Shown piece after piece: positions 22,034 to 32,734 of a DNA stretch of 64,000 bases. The position numbers were made by a program, and so were the translations under genes. Position 1 is the stretch's first letter; each line of letters begins with the position of its first letter. Below the pieces are notes generated by a model. The model saw only the letters and a list, made by a program, of their open reading frames with translations, had not been told where the DNA came from and made no database searches. This DNA is from Ursus arctos (Eukaryota > Chordata > Mammalia > Carnivora > Ursidae), in the NCBI RefSeq assembly GCF_023065955.2, contig NW_026623008.1, positions 22,006,001 through 22,070,000 of the forward strand, read 5' to 3'.

Positions 22034-22759
22034 CATCACTCTCATGGCCCAAGTGCCTGGGGCTTCCTGCGACACCCTTTCCACTAAGGTACAAATAACA
22101 CAACCCCAAGCAGGAACCCCTCAGCTGAGCCAGGGGATGTCTGCCCCCGTCCCCATAGCTCCATCCGAGCACTCCGGTGGGGAGACAGGGTCCCCCAGCA
22201 CCACTTGCTCTGAGGCTCAGATTTGGTCCTTAATCCTCCAGACCCTCTTCTCTCTGTCTGGCCTCCTGCCACCACAGGACTTTCTCGGCTTCTGGTGCCC
22301 AAGCTGGGGAACGCTGCAAGCCACTTCCTTTTCCCACGGGACACAAAGAGGAGGCCATTACTGCCACCAACATTCCAGAAGGTTAGGGCACAGTGCTGGG
22401 GATCACAGCACAAGAAAGAGGCAGACACCCCTTCCCTGGCATTCTGGAAATCTTCCTGGCCGGCCTGTCCCTGCTTTGGCCCCCACCCTGCTGCTCTGGT
22501 GTTAAGCCCCTCACCCCACCTCCTTTAGGATTCCTCTTCCACCCCCCAAATGCCATATCATCATCAAATCCCTCCCCCTCTGGCTGTCAGGACCCTACCC
22601 TGATGTGCTTTGTCTAAGTGCCAGGTACCGAGTCCTACCGTTGCACATTCCAAAGGCCCAGGACTAGCTTTCTTTTCCCCAAGAAAACCAACTGCCCCAG
22701 ACCCTGGTGAGTCCATTCCAAGCAGCATGAAGAAATTCCAAAATGCAGTGAAGCCCAGG
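21416..22759. other. Gene-free stretch containing a CA microsatellite
   Basis: No supported gene. A 235-codon + frame at 21798-22505 passes straight through the CA repeat (Thr-His run) and has no domain. Otherwise single-copy. Confidence 0.5.
21995..22032 (+). repeat. (CA)19 microsatellite
   Basis: Uninterrupted 38-bp CA run, preceded by an imperfect lead-in from about 21980. Long enough to be length-polymorphic. Confidence 0.98.
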
Positions 22760-22960
22760 CCAAAATCCCTACTGCACCAACTGCTACTTGGGGGGCTTGG
22801 ACGAGTTTCTTAGCCACTCAGTGCCTCAGTATCCCCACTTATAAAAAGGGGAAATAGTAGTCTTTACTCCACGGTTTCTGAGAGGATTAAATGATCTACA
22901 GCCTCTAAGGAGTTTAGAATAGTGCCCGACACATACAAAATGCTCAGTTAATTTCAATAC
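22760..22960 (+). mobile_element. MIR SINE, sense
   Basis: 'ctacttggggggcttggacg', 'agtgcctcagtatccccact', 'gagaggattaaatgatctac' (22880) and 'agtgcccgacacatacaaaa' (22921) give complete forward order including the 3' end. Confidence 0.8.
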
Positions 22961-23334
22961 ACGGTCCACCCCACTGCTCCCACAAACAGTTCGCTCGAAG
23001 GGGATCAGGGCTGCCTGAGCTCTGGTGCTGGTGCGGCAGGAGAAGGGCGTACAAAAGATGAAGGTCCGCTCCTGCCACCTCGGGAGCCCCAGAGGTGCGG
23101 GGAGGAGGGGGTTGTGCTTCTGCACCAGGACTTGCCAAGCAGCTTCCCCTGAGACCGTGAGCGCCGAGGCAGGGCCAGGATGGGCTGCAATGGGGTCCAT
23201 GGGGGCGTGAGGGGTGGAGGGGTGATGGGCAGGTGGGCAGCGGGTCCCGTGGCTGGGGACACGCCCTCAGGGGTTGAATCTCTGGACATGGTCAGTGATG
23301 GACCGAATCGAGCGGCTCCTTCACTCCCTGTGCT
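22961..23334. other. Gene-free stretch
   Basis: GC-rich, nothing recognised. Confidence 0.5.
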
Positions 23335-23730
23335 CTCCTCTGTTTGTCCAACACGCATTTAATGGAACACCTCCCGAGTGCCAGGCTCTGGGCTAACACT
23401 GGGAGACTGCGGCCAACAAGCCAGACACAGCTTCTATCTCCAGGAAACTTAGAGTACAGGGTGTAGGAGGCGACAGACGCCAAACAATTAGGTGCAGACT
23501 TACTGACTTAATGAGAGGACTCATGTCCCAGTGGGGGCAGGAGACGAAGGATGGAGTAGTTTTCCAGTGGAAAAACAGAAGATCGGAGTTGTCTCGGTAT
23601 GTTGTGGGGGGAGACGGGGAAAAAGGACAGGATGAGGCCAGGGAGGAAGACCTGGAGGGGAGCCGGAGCCTGGCTCACGGCAGGGACCGCAGGGAGGCCT
23701 AGCGGCTGGAGGGCGGTGACGCAGGGGGAT
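23335..23730 (-). mobile_element. L2 fragment, antisense
   Basis: 'tttgtccaacacgcatttaa', 'ctcccgagtgccaggctctg' and 'ctgggctaacactgggagac' open the antisense L2 3' end. Later blocks (23530-23720) match poorly, so the outer limit is soft. Confidence 0.6.
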
Positions 23731-23993
23731 GAGGCCCAGGGATGGTCAGAGAGGGGCCATGGTCACACAGGGCCCAACCTCCCGGACAATGACATACACA
23801 ATCAGTAAACGTGCCACAAAACTCGGAGTCCACGCCCACCCCCACCAACGTCTGCGAATTCTGGAGACTGGATGTGGTCCCTGGGACCTGTGGTGCGGTA
23901 ATGCGTAAGTAAGCAGCATTCCCAGACCCTGATAGCCCTGAAGGATGAAGGCATAGGGATGGACCCAAAGCTCTCTTAGGAGATTACTTCCCC
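23731..23993. other. Short gene-free stretch
   Basis: Nothing recognised between the L2 and the CpG patch. Confidence 0.5.
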
Positions 23994-24180
23994 TCCGGGG
24001 GCTAGACTGTCCCTCGGCGATGTCAGTGTCGCGTGCGGATTAGTAGGGTGGGGTCCGGCACCACCGTGTCTGCCACAGGCTGATTTCTGACCTCTCGCGG
24101 CAGCGGCATCGAGCAGACACGGCCTCACACCGCCCAACGCGGGTGCGTCCAGGGGAGCGCGGGCAATTCTGCGGGAGTTC
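23994..24180. promoter_or_regulatory. Small CpG-dense patch
   Basis: About 20 CpG in 187 bp (for example TCGCGTGCGG near 24029, CTCGCGGCAGCGGCATCGAG near 24094, GAGCGCGGGC near 24156), against CpG-poor flanks. Repeat-free. It could be a small orphan CpG island; no promoter element or exon is seen. Confidence 0.4.
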
Positions 24181-24819
24181 ATTGACAAATCGCTCTGATT
24201 TTTAAATGCCAGCTTTCCTGATGCCAGGGGAACACAAGCTGTGGATGGTGGTCATTGATTTCAAGAACAGAGTTATGGTAAGTTTGAGGAAGGGGGCACG
24301 GCGCACATGTCGGTAGACTAAAGGCTCAGAGTCCTGTAGTCAGAGAATGCCCCAAAGCAACAACTCAGACCTCCTCGCAATCCCCTTCGTAAACGAAAGC
24401 CAAGTTTAACCAAAAGCGTTTCATAAAAAATCAAAAAACAAAACAAAACAACGAAAATAAAACAGGCCTTTCCAAAAAGAATAGTTTGCATTTTTACACG
24501 GATGGACAAAGCTGACCTTATTTTCCCCATTTCACGGTGAACCTGCGATAACACCATCCCAGGCTGCACTGGTATCAGGTTCAAGTCTGTCCACTGGCTT
24601 CGGTCAGGACTGGGGAGACCCTCATTCACGGCCCCCCGCCCCAGAGCCTGAGAGGTCCCAGCCTGAGGCACTCACTATATGGACTTAATCCCATCCCCTC
24701 CACCAGGCCCACACCCCCTGCCCAGCTCCCCCTCTCTTGTCTGCTCCAGGCTTGGGATTCGGGCCCAGCCCTCCCCAGCCTGAGACCCTGTGGCTACGGG
24801 AGCCGAGACAGCATCAGCC
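24181..24819. other. Gene-free stretch
   Basis: Partly AT-rich single-copy sequence (24190-24520), with an A-rich AAAAC run at about 24430-24460. No gene found. Confidence 0.5.
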
Positions 24820-24985
24820 TTGGGTCAGCCAAGCGAGTCCTGCTCCCTGCTCTGCCTCCCACTCACTCAGTGACCTGGGGCAGGTCACATCCACATTCTG
24901 GGCCTCAGTTTCCCCAATGGTACCATGAAGGGTTGGACTGAGTGATCTCCTGGTGCTCCAAGAATCTGATTCTGGGCAGGAAGGC
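24820..24985 (+). mobile_element. MIR SINE, sense
   Basis: 'cactcactcagtgacctggg', 'gcaggtcacatccacattct' and 'ggcctcagtttccccaatgg' then 'ggttggactgagtgatctcc' follow a forward MIR/MIRb. Confidence 0.75.
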
Positions 24986-26194
24986 CTTGCTGTGATATTC
25001 ATGGGAAATGGCACGAGTCCTATTCTGACGGTCTTTCCTCGGGAGATGAGAAAGGAGGACAGACCTCGTCCTGATTATGAACCATGAACACCACGACCAA
25101 GACCCAAGGACCCAGCGGCGTGCCTGTCATGGCTGGCCTGGCTGCAGGGAGCTTCCGTTCCCAGGTGAGCAGAGCAAGATGAAGCCCCGAGCAAAACCGA
25201 TGTGCACCTTCCCAGGGATGGGGCTTAGGAGGAACTTAGCCAGGGACAAGGAGTGAAGCCCCTCCCAGATGACTGAGCCTTGGGGGAGACAGGCTACCGG
25301 GGAGGGGGAGGTCAGGGGAAGAAATCCGATGGCAGGAGAGGGGATAGAGGATGGGGCAGGAGTGTCACCAGCAGCAGCAGCAGAATAACAGCCAAGAATG
25401 AGAAGCCTACTACGCACCCGTCTCCCCGACAAAGCTGCAAGCCCAGGGCCCAGCACGCAGTGGGCGCCGTGCGGCTGCACTGATTCATCCGGGGGCTGCC
25501 AGCGAGGACTATTTTTGCTCTTGCTGAAACAGCATCTCCTCCTGTTTCTGCAGTTCACGGCACAGCTCTTGGCAAACTTCTAATGGTGACATGAAAGGAA
25601 AAGGTGGACAGGGCTGCCCACATCCCCGAGATAGCAGTGTCATTCAGGAAGCCCCGACTGCTGTAAGTGTGAGGCTGTCCCTTCATGTCATTGAGACCAT
25701 TTGGCATCTTTGTGCCCTGAACACAGCTATAAAGCAGACATCTCTGAAAGGCCTGGAATAAATCCCGCCTATGTGTCCCTGCCCTTCTCAAGCACCTCTC
25801 GGGCCCCAGCGGCGACAACTGCTCTGTTTCCATCCAGGTCCAGCTGTTTTAATGGCAGTTTTAAATAACCCCTTTGCTGCCAAGAAATTTACGTCCTGCA
25901 GAGATGTGTGTGGCTGTGAACAGACGTTGGAGAGAGGTTCAAGGCCCAGCGGCTGTTGGACAATAACCATGAAGTGCCCTCCCTGTCCTTCTGTCCTCTG
26001 GGATGTCAGTTTCCAATGACTCAGCAGATGTCACCACCTAGTGCCAGGCCACGTGCAGGGCTCTGGGCACCAAGAGAAAGATCGGTCACGTTCCTGTGCT
26101 CCAGGAGGTCACAGTCAGATGGGGGAGGCAGGCCTGCCAGCAACACACACCATCTGGCACCCGGCAAAGCACCAGACTAAAGGCTGCCGCTCTA
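24986..26194. other. Gene-free stretch
   Basis: Mostly single-copy. A short (CAG)4 run lies at about 25371-25383. The 25560-25960 segment is repeat-free and moderate in GC; no frame with splice sites can be defended. Confidence 0.5.
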
Positions 26195-26400
26195 TGAGCC
26201 CCTCCTGTATACAATAGTGCCTACTATGTGCTGGGTCCAGGCCCAGGTGATCCACAGGTCGTCCAACTCTCCCAACAGCCCACCCAGCTACAAGGCCATT
26301 AATCATTCCCATTTTAGAGATGAGGACACTGAGGCTCAGAGAAGTTGAGGAACTCAGGTCACACAGCCAGAGAGGGAGCTCGAGCCAGTGTGTGCTCTGG
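26195..26400 (-). mobile_element. MIR SINE, antisense
   Basis: 'atagtgcctactatgtgctg', 'cattcccattttagagatga' (26305), 'gaggctcagagaagttgagg' (26331) and 'caggtcacacagccagagag' (26355). Nearly full-length and well preserved. Confidence 0.85.
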
Positions 26401-26589
26401 GGACAGCCAGGTTCAGAGCAGCTCTGCCCACCCACACCCCCTCAGAAGGAGGCCAAGTCTGCTGGGAGGACCAAAGGCAGATGTGGTCACCGGATCCGGG
26501 TGGTCAGAGTCTGGAGAGGGGGCTAGATCGCAGGTGCTCCCCACATTAGCCCAGTTGAGTTCGGCTATCCTAGGCCAGCACCCAAGCAA

Positions 26590-26905
26590 GAGGCAGGATT
26601 TAGATTCACCTTATACATTAAGATTGTTTGTACCTGCTCAGAATCCAACCCCCGCCCCCATGAGCTCCTCCTCACTCTTTAGAAACCATGAGCCTCACCC
26701 ACCAGTACACCGTGTCTCTGGCCAGCTTGGAGCCCATCCAGGCACCAAGGCTGAACATGTGATTTGGGCATGGCCAATCAGTGACTTGCATTCCCCTGGA
26801 CTTAGTGATTGGCTCAGAGATCGGCACGTGACCCACGTTAATCCAATCAGAGCTTAGCCTTGGATTCTTGCCAAAAGTAGTTTAAAAGAGGCTTTTCCTT
26901 TAAGG
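26590..26905. promoter_or_regulatory. CCAAT-box / E-box cluster, probably repeat-derived
   Basis: Three CCAAT pentamers within 75 bp (26773-26777 +, 26808-26812 as ATTGG, 26843-26847 +) plus a CACGTG E-box at 26825-26830. The phrase 'atttgggcatggccaatca' recalls an old interspersed repeat I cannot name, so the sites may be inherited from it. Confidence 0.35.
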
Positions 26906-27299
26906 GTGCCACTGTGATGGGTGTAGACCGCAGTTACTGGTGGCTGTTTTGAGAGGGGCCTGTCTAAAAATGAAGCCAGCTCAGGTAAACCAATCTCTGA
27001 AAGAGAAAAAGAGGGATGGTGGGGGCAGAGAGAATGTGAGCCCCCAGAAGGTAGATGCCCTCGCCCGTTTGGCTTCTGCTATATATACGTGCAGAGCAAG
27101 CATGCTTCCTGTGTAGACGGGGCACAACTGCTTCAACCCCTGGATCAAGGCAGGCCTGAGGCCGGCTGGCCCCCAGAGGGTCCTGTTTCATGAGCCAATG
27201 CATTTCAAGTCCTATCTCAACCGGTTTGTGATATGTTTCTATTATCCACAACCCAATGAGTCCCAGCCCTACCCTAAGGCCACCACCAGGAAACACAGC

Positions 27300-27440
27300 G
27301 TCTGGAGCATAATAGATGCTAAGTAAATATTTGTGCATGGAGAAGATGGGGTCCCAAAGACATCAAGTGATTTGCCCAGGTCACACAGCTCAGGATGGCA
27401 GACCAGGTCCACACCCCAGGCATCCACCACTAAGAACCAG
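27300..27440 (-). mobile_element. MIR fragment, antisense
   Basis: 'agatgctaagtaaatatttg' is an L2/MIR-type 3' end, followed by 'caagtgatttgcccaggtca' and 'cacagctcaggatggcagac'. Two fragments may be joined here. Confidence 0.55.
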
Positions 27441-27479
27441 GCTCCTTCTGCCACTCCACCCTTCTCCACAGAGCAGGGG

Positions 27480-27660
27480 AGACGGGTTGGGAAAGGAAGA
27501 GGTCAGCATGAGCTGGAAGCATCAAGGAGGGCTTCCTGGAGAAGGGGGAGCCCAAGCTGGGCTCTGAAGGACAGACTAGAAGAGAAGAGCATGCACGGAG
27601 GATGGAGCAGCTCCTAGTGTGCTGCTCCCAGTTCTTTAGGCCTCTGGGTCTGGAATTCTC
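27480..27660 (-). mobile_element. L2 fragment, antisense
   Basis: 'aaggagggcttcctggagaa', 'gggctctgaaggacagacta' and 'gaagagcatgcacggagg' resemble the 'gaggaggtgacatttgagc...gacctgaagg' part of antisense L2. Confidence 0.45.
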
Positions 27661-27904
27661 CATGAAGAGGTTCAGGGTCTTCCTGGAGCAGGGGCCCTGG
27701 GACCCTCTCCCCAGAATAGGTGGAGCTGTGTCCTGCCGGGTTCGAGGTGGCTCCCAGGTAGGGAGAGGTGGGCAGGGCGAGCAGGAGCTCCTGGCAACTT
27801 CTGTTCTCTTGGCTTCTGTCCCAGGCGCTCCTGAATGGGAGCGAGGATGGCAGTGTCCTTGCCCATCTGCTGTGAGGGGACAGAGGTCTCACAAGCGTCC
27901 TGAT

Positions 27905-28270
27905 GCGGCCATGAGACCACATCCCACCAGCCAGTCAGCCCCACACGGCGCAGACCCCTCCCCCGAAGTGTCTCCTCCCCGGAGATTCCCTGCAAATCCC
28001 CCGAGTGAGCAGCACCCCGGAAGGTAAGAACCCCCGTTATGTCCACAGTCGGCGAGATGAGTCCGCCTCCCTCCCTGCGCAGTTGCGGACGCGCATTTCC
28101 CCGCACTGAGCCCGCAGAAGTAGACACCGCCCGCGGGCAGGAAAACACGCATCTGCTCAGCTGCCATGAGGTATTCTTGGGACTATTTTGGGAGCTAGAT
28201 GCCTGCGTTGGCGGGAGGCGGATCCATTCTCTGCACAGGTGAACTTTCCAGCTCGGAAGCTGAGTCAGTG
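27905..28270. promoter_or_regulatory. CpG-enriched block with AP-1/NF-E2-type site
   Basis: About 21 CpG between 27905 and 28150 (for example GCGGACGCGC near 28085 and ACCGCCCGCGGG near 28126). TGAGTCA follows at 28261-28267 in the context AGCTGAGTCAGT. Repeat-free. The combination suggests a regulatory element, but no gene start is visible nearby. Confidence 0.35.
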
Positions 28271-28499
28271 ATTCTTTGAAATCTCAAATCCCATTTTCTT
28301 CTTGTCAGCCCACTCTCCCTTCGTGTAGCATCGAATGATACCAATTAAATGCAGACCCAGAGGTTAGCATTTGGGGCTGGCAGAGCATCTCCTTAAATGT
28401 TGTGCCCCAGACACCTGTCTTGCCCGCCCCCACTCCCAGCTCTGTGACTGAGATGCTCCCACCGGGGGGACCCTCAGAACTTCAAGGCCACAGTAGGCA

Positions 28500-29345
28500 T
28501 TAATTTACTTAATACACTTGTTGAGTACCTACTAAGCGACAGCCCTTGTGTGAAAAGAATCAAGGTAAGCAGAACCGTCATGGTCCTGGCCCCGTGGAGC
28601 TCCCAGTCTAAAGGGGGAGACAGAGACTAACCTAGAATAACACAAAGAATGTAAAGTCACAAGTGCTATGAAGCGCGTGATGGAAGATTTCAAGGTTTTC
28701 CCAGAGGAGGTGACTGTCTAGCTGTAATCTGGAGAGTGAAGAGTTATCAGATGAGCCTGGGGCTGAGGAAGTGTTCAGACCAGGCAACAGCACATGCAAA
28801 GGCCCAGTGGCTGGAGGGCTCTTGGCAATCACAAAGAACTCCAAGGCTGTGTGGTTGGAGGGCAAGAAGTGAGTGGGGGCCTGGAGGTGGGGGAGGGGGC
28901 ACAGGACTCCAAGGCTGTGTGGTTGGAGGGCAAGAAGTGAATGGGGGCCTGGAGGTGGGGGAGGGGGCAAGACTGTGGGAGGGCCTCGAATGCCACTTTC
29001 AGGATTTGGGTCTTGATCCCAAAGGCAGGGGCCAGTGGAGTATTTTAAATAGAGAGCAAAGGGCAGGGAGTAGGGTGATGTGATCAGATCTATGTTTCCA
29101 GTTTAACCCTCTGGCCGAAGCAAGGTGAGCTGTGATGGCAGAGGCGTCGGAACAGCATGACTGGAGGTAGGAGCTGTCACCTCAGCTTGGAGGGTGAGCA
29201 ACGGCTTCCCAAGGAGGAGGGAGAGGTGGGAACAATGAGCCTCCCCGGCTGCATGGCGTTCGTTGTCATTTGTCACACACCTATCGAGCACCAGCTGTGT
29301 GCCTGGCCCTGTATTCATTGAGGGGATAGGAGGATGAATAGGAAA
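28500..29345 (-). mobile_element. Long L2 LINE segment, antisense
   Basis: In order: 'aatacacttgttgagtacct' (28511), 'gtggagctcccagtctaaag', 'cacaagtgctatgaagcgcg', 'cagaggaggtgactgtctag' (28702), 'acagcacatgcaaaggccca' (28788), 'tcttgatcccaaaggcaggg' (29011). A second L2 start ('caccagctgtgtgcctggcc', 29288) follows near the end. Contains the 68-bp duplication. Confidence 0.8.
28838..28968 (+). repeat. 68-bp tandem duplication, two copies
   Basis: Copy 1 28838-28905, copy 2 28906-28968, each starting ACTCCAAGGCTGTGTGGTTG. Over the shared 63 bp I see one substitution (GAGTGGG to GAATGGG), so the event is recent relative to the old L2 host. Confidence 0.95.
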
Positions 29346-29904
29346 AAGTCACAGTCTCAAGGATCTTACAAGGGAAGGGACACGTATTTTCCTAATGTTT
29401 CGGGAAGGGCCAGTGCCTGTGAGATAGTCAGCTGCTGTCTTATCAGGTGAGAAAGAGAAGACCGGCCAGGGCCATTTGGATATCGGCAAGAGAAACCCTG
29501 TTACCCCAAGGCAATTAAGGAGTTTGGTGAAGAAATAGGGTAGAGCCATGTCTTATACGACCCCGCGACATCAGGCCTGGGTGTCCCTTGCCTTCCCTGT
29601 GTAGTCCCTACATGGTTCTCTCCACGGGGGGCTCCCGCACCCATGCCCCCTCCACCCTCTGTCAGAACTTCCTGGCAGGACAGCTCCCAGCAGCTCTGCC
29701 AGTCCCCTGCCTGCTCTGCCAAGGCGTAAGTGCAAATTCAGAGAGGTAAAGACACTTCCCCAAGGTCACACAGCCACAAGCAGCAGCACCGCGGTGTCCG
29801 TGCTGCTGGCGATGCACAAGCTTTGAGGACATTGTCCATCCAGACCTTGACTTGGGTGACAAGGAAGAGCTCCCCCTTGGGACCAGGCAGGCCTTGAACA
29901 GCAG
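29346..29904. other. Gene-free stretch
   Basis: Single-copy except an antisense MIR trace at about 29730-29785 ('ccccaaggtcacacagccac'). No gene. Confidence 0.5.
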
Positions 29905-30010
29905 TGCTAGCTAATGCCTACGTAGGGCTTACTGGGTGTCAGCCACAGGCCCCAAGCATTTTATATCTACCAGCTTTAATCGTCTTCACAATAACAGAAT
30001 GGAGTAAATT
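29905..30010 (-). mobile_element. MIR/L2-type fragment, antisense
   Basis: 'gggcttactgggtgtcagcc', 'ccaagcattttatatctacc' and 'taatcgtcttcacaataaca' match the 5' part of an antisense MIR. Confidence 0.55.
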
Positions 30011-30029
30011 CCAGTCGTGTGCGGCCCCA

Positions 30030-30480
30030 GCGACGGTGTGTAACAACCACAAAAGCTAGGAGTTTAAGTCAATGGGTGTTCATTTAGTTCACGAGTCCTC
30101 TGGTTGGCCGGATGGTCCGGCTGGCCTGGCCAAGCTCTCAGGCTTGTGCAGTCAGCTAGCGGCCCATCCGTGGGTTGGCTTTGCTGGTGTTGGCTGGCTT
30201 TCATGCCTGTTTTGAGGCCTGATGTGGTCTTTGATCCTCCGGCAGGCTGGCCTGGACTCCTTCGGACGGAGGTTTCAAATTTCCAAGAACGTGAACGGAA
30301 GTACACGAAGCTGCTTGAGGCACAGGCTTCGAGTCGGCAGGATGTCCCATGCCACAAATCCACTGGCCAAAGCAAGTCACAGGGCAGCACGCATTTAAGG
30401 GGAGGGAAGAAGTTCCGTTTCTCGAGTCATATCACAAAGAGAGTGGAAGGGTGGATAGTGCGGCATTTTTGCCGTCAGTC
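30030..30480 (-). mobile_element. Old interspersed repeat, family A (copy 2)
   Basis: 'gtgtaacaaccacaaaagct', 'gtgttcatttagttcacgag', repeated 'ggttggc/ggctggc' phrases and a late 'caagtcacagggcagcacgc' follow the same plan as 19483 and 48905. Confidence 0.5.
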
Positions 30481-30499
30481 CACCAGAAGGTGGGCGTCA

Positions 30500-30610
30500 C
30501 TATAGTTTGCCCTAATTTCCCGATGAAAGCACTAGGGCTCAGACTGGTGCAGTGACTTTCTCCAGGTCACACAGCTACTAAAGAGTAGTCGTGAGGTGTG
30601 AGGCCAGGTC
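30500..30610 (-). mobile_element. MIR fragment, antisense
   Basis: 'gatgaaagcactagggctca' and 'tccaggtcacacagctacta' (30561) identify the antisense core; flanks decayed. Confidence 0.6.
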
Positions 30611-30919
30611 TGGGCCCTTCTCGGTGACCCTGCTGCCTCTGGAAAGCTGTGAGCAAAGCCACAGGCAGGGAAACTCAGGGCCTTGATAATGTGGGGCTTC
30701 CAGGATCCTGAGCAGGAGACTGTTGGGGTGAAGGAAGCCCTAAAAGCTCAGGGAGGCCTCTGGCAGCAGGAGGAGAAGGGCCTTCTCCCCCAGAGAGGCA
30801 GAAGGATTACCTGGGTGGAGGGCTACCTGGCTTGGTGTCAGAGCTCACCCAGCTCTGCCAGGGCCTGGAGGGCACCAGACCCAGCTCTGCTGCCAGAAGG
30901 AGGGCCCTCGTGACATGCT
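30611..30919. other. Gene-free stretch
   Basis: Nothing recognised. Confidence 0.5.
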
Positions 30920-31240
30920 GTCCCCTGACATTGCTTTGTCCTACTCTTGCCCATTCATCCTAACACTCAGCTGTAGTGTCTCCTCCTCCAGGAAGCCCTC
31001 CCTGATACTTAGGTTAGTCACCCCCCTCCCCTTGGAGCTTTTGCTGCACCCTGGGAATGCCTCTGGATTGTCACTGCTGATTTATGTGCCACTTCTCACC
31101 TCTAAGGTCCTGTGAGAGCGTAAGTCTCTGGAGGGCAGGCAGGGGCGCCCCCAACCATCTCCCTCTGTTGCCTTCCCTGACAGGTGGGACTTTGCCTATC
31201 TCAACCTCTGTTGTTTCCTTGGGGCCCAGAACACTGCAGG
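30920..31240 (+). mobile_element. L2 LINE 3' end, sense
   Basis: 'tcctccaggaagccctccct' (30985), 'tttgctgcaccctgggaatg' and 'cctgtgagagcgtaagtctc' then 'tggagggcaggcaggggc' (31130) keep forward L2 order. Confidence 0.65.
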
Positions 31241-32389
31241 GCACAAAGCAGGGTGAAGAACACTGGCTGGCAGAAGGAAGGGCGGGAGAAGCGGGAAAGG
31301 AAGGGCGTGGGGGAGAAATAAAGGGGCCTCCTTCCTGGCATGGGGAGGACAGGACGCAGAGAAGAAGCTTACAGATCTGTAGGTTACGAGAGGTGAGGGA
31401 AGCAGAAAGACTCAAACACTGAAAGTGGTCCCGCCGTGACCTACGATACGGGGCTTAATCAGGAACAAATTACTCCGTGCGCGCCAGGTAGATCCGAGAG
31501 CTCTTCACAGTATGCTCTCGAAAGAGCTTTCTGGAGCGAAACATTTCTCAGGAGGCTTATTTCATGCCGAGCCACGAACACTCAGCTTCCACAGGTCAGA
31601 GAGAACCCCAGCCCCTTGGTCTGGAAGAGAAGTGCTGCCCCCAGCCTGCATTTGGGCATTCGCTCCACCCAGGTGTATGACCTTGGACGGCTCACTCAGC
31701 CCTGCCGACCTCCAGCCCTGCCACGCTGGAAGTGCCGGATGGTGCGTCCCCTCCCTTTCTTGCAGCCGCGGGCCCGGGTCTGAGGTGAGGCCTGCCTCCT
31801 CCAGGATGTCACCGAGGTGGTCCTTCTCTGGACTTGAACAGCCACATCAACTTGGACTTCACGTGGGAGAGAAACCAGCTCTTCCAGGATGCTGGAAGGC
31901 TGAGTGCTGGGCTCTGAGGTCAGACCAGCTGGTCCAAATCCAAGCCTGTCTGTTCTAGAGCCATGCTGCTCGCAGTACTGGCCAGTGGCCGTGGCATCAG
32001 TGGGCAGTTACGGAAGAGCGGGCCCTGCCCAGGCTTGTAACGAATCTGACTCTGCAGTTGAGCAAGCACCCAAGGCGGCATGCGGGCACCTGTAGGTGTG
32101 AGAAACCCCGGCCCCGTAGGTGGCGGGGAGGCAGGTGTGGGATCCCAGCAGGGGTGACGCATGACCTTGCCAGGGTGCCTTTGACTCTGAGATACATCTC
32201 CATGTGGGAAAAACCAAAAACAGCAAACACACTTCTTGCCTCTGTGACCCAGCCCCTGCGCTGCAGCTCCCTGGGGCTGCAGTGACCTCCCCTGAAAAAT
32301 GGGGGGACAGTGACAGCCCCCCAGAGTGCTACTGAAGATGGAAGGGAGTCGTGTGTATAATGGTGGCCAGCATGGTGGGGGAGGGGCTG
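31241..32389. other. Gene-free stretch
   Basis: Single-copy apart from the 47-bp inverted copy at 31839. No exon supported. Confidence 0.5.
31839..31885 (-). repeat. Left arm of a perfect 47-bp inverted repeat
   Basis: Exact reverse complement of 32783-32829 over 47 bp; arms are 897 bp apart and no homology extends beyond the arms. The right arm sits inside repeat family B, the left arm in unrelated sequence, so the left arm is probably the derived copy. Confidence 0.95.
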
Positions 32390-32690
32390 CACTTGCCGTT
32401 CTCTCTGTAGGAAGCTTGTCCTGCCCTGCTTCTCCCTCCTTCGACGCTTCCCGACCTCCCTCCCCAGGCCCCCGCCACAGCCTCCGAAGCTGGCGTCTGC
32501 TGTCTCATCACCCTGCTTCTTTCCTTCGTAATATTTTGTTGCTATCACTTACTCATTGTTTTTGGCTGTCTCCCCAGTTGCACCCAGGAGCTCCCGAGGG
32601 CAGGGGCCTGGGGGTCTCATTCGCGGCTGTGTCTCAGTGCTCAGCACCCCAAGGAGGCACCCAGAGGAGCCTGACAGGTGCCTGCCGGAT
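32390..32690 (+). mobile_element. L2 LINE 3' end, sense
   Basis: 'gaagcttgtcctgccctgct', 'atcactt...tggctgtctccccag' (about 32545-32577), 'gagggcaggggcctgggggt' and 'tgctcagcaccccaaggagg' reproduce the L2 end with the final AATAAAT part lost. Confidence 0.6.
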
Positions 32691-32734
32691 GAAGGGCCGG
32701 ATGACGAGTGGGCCTGGCTTGTATCGGTCAGGAT

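Noticed and set aside
21798..22505. 235-codon open frame on +
   Set aside because: It translates straight through a CA microsatellite into a Thr-His run and has no family resemblance.
25500..25640. Possible 3' splice site (pyrimidine-rich TTTCTGCAG at about 25547) with short frame
   Set aside because: No matching 5' splice site with an open frame and no protein similarity; such sites are common by chance.
31839..31885. Zinc-finger-linker-like peptide HVGEKP in a + frame
   Set aside because: No C2H2 pattern before or after it; the DNA is the inverted copy of a repeat segment, so the resemblance is chance.
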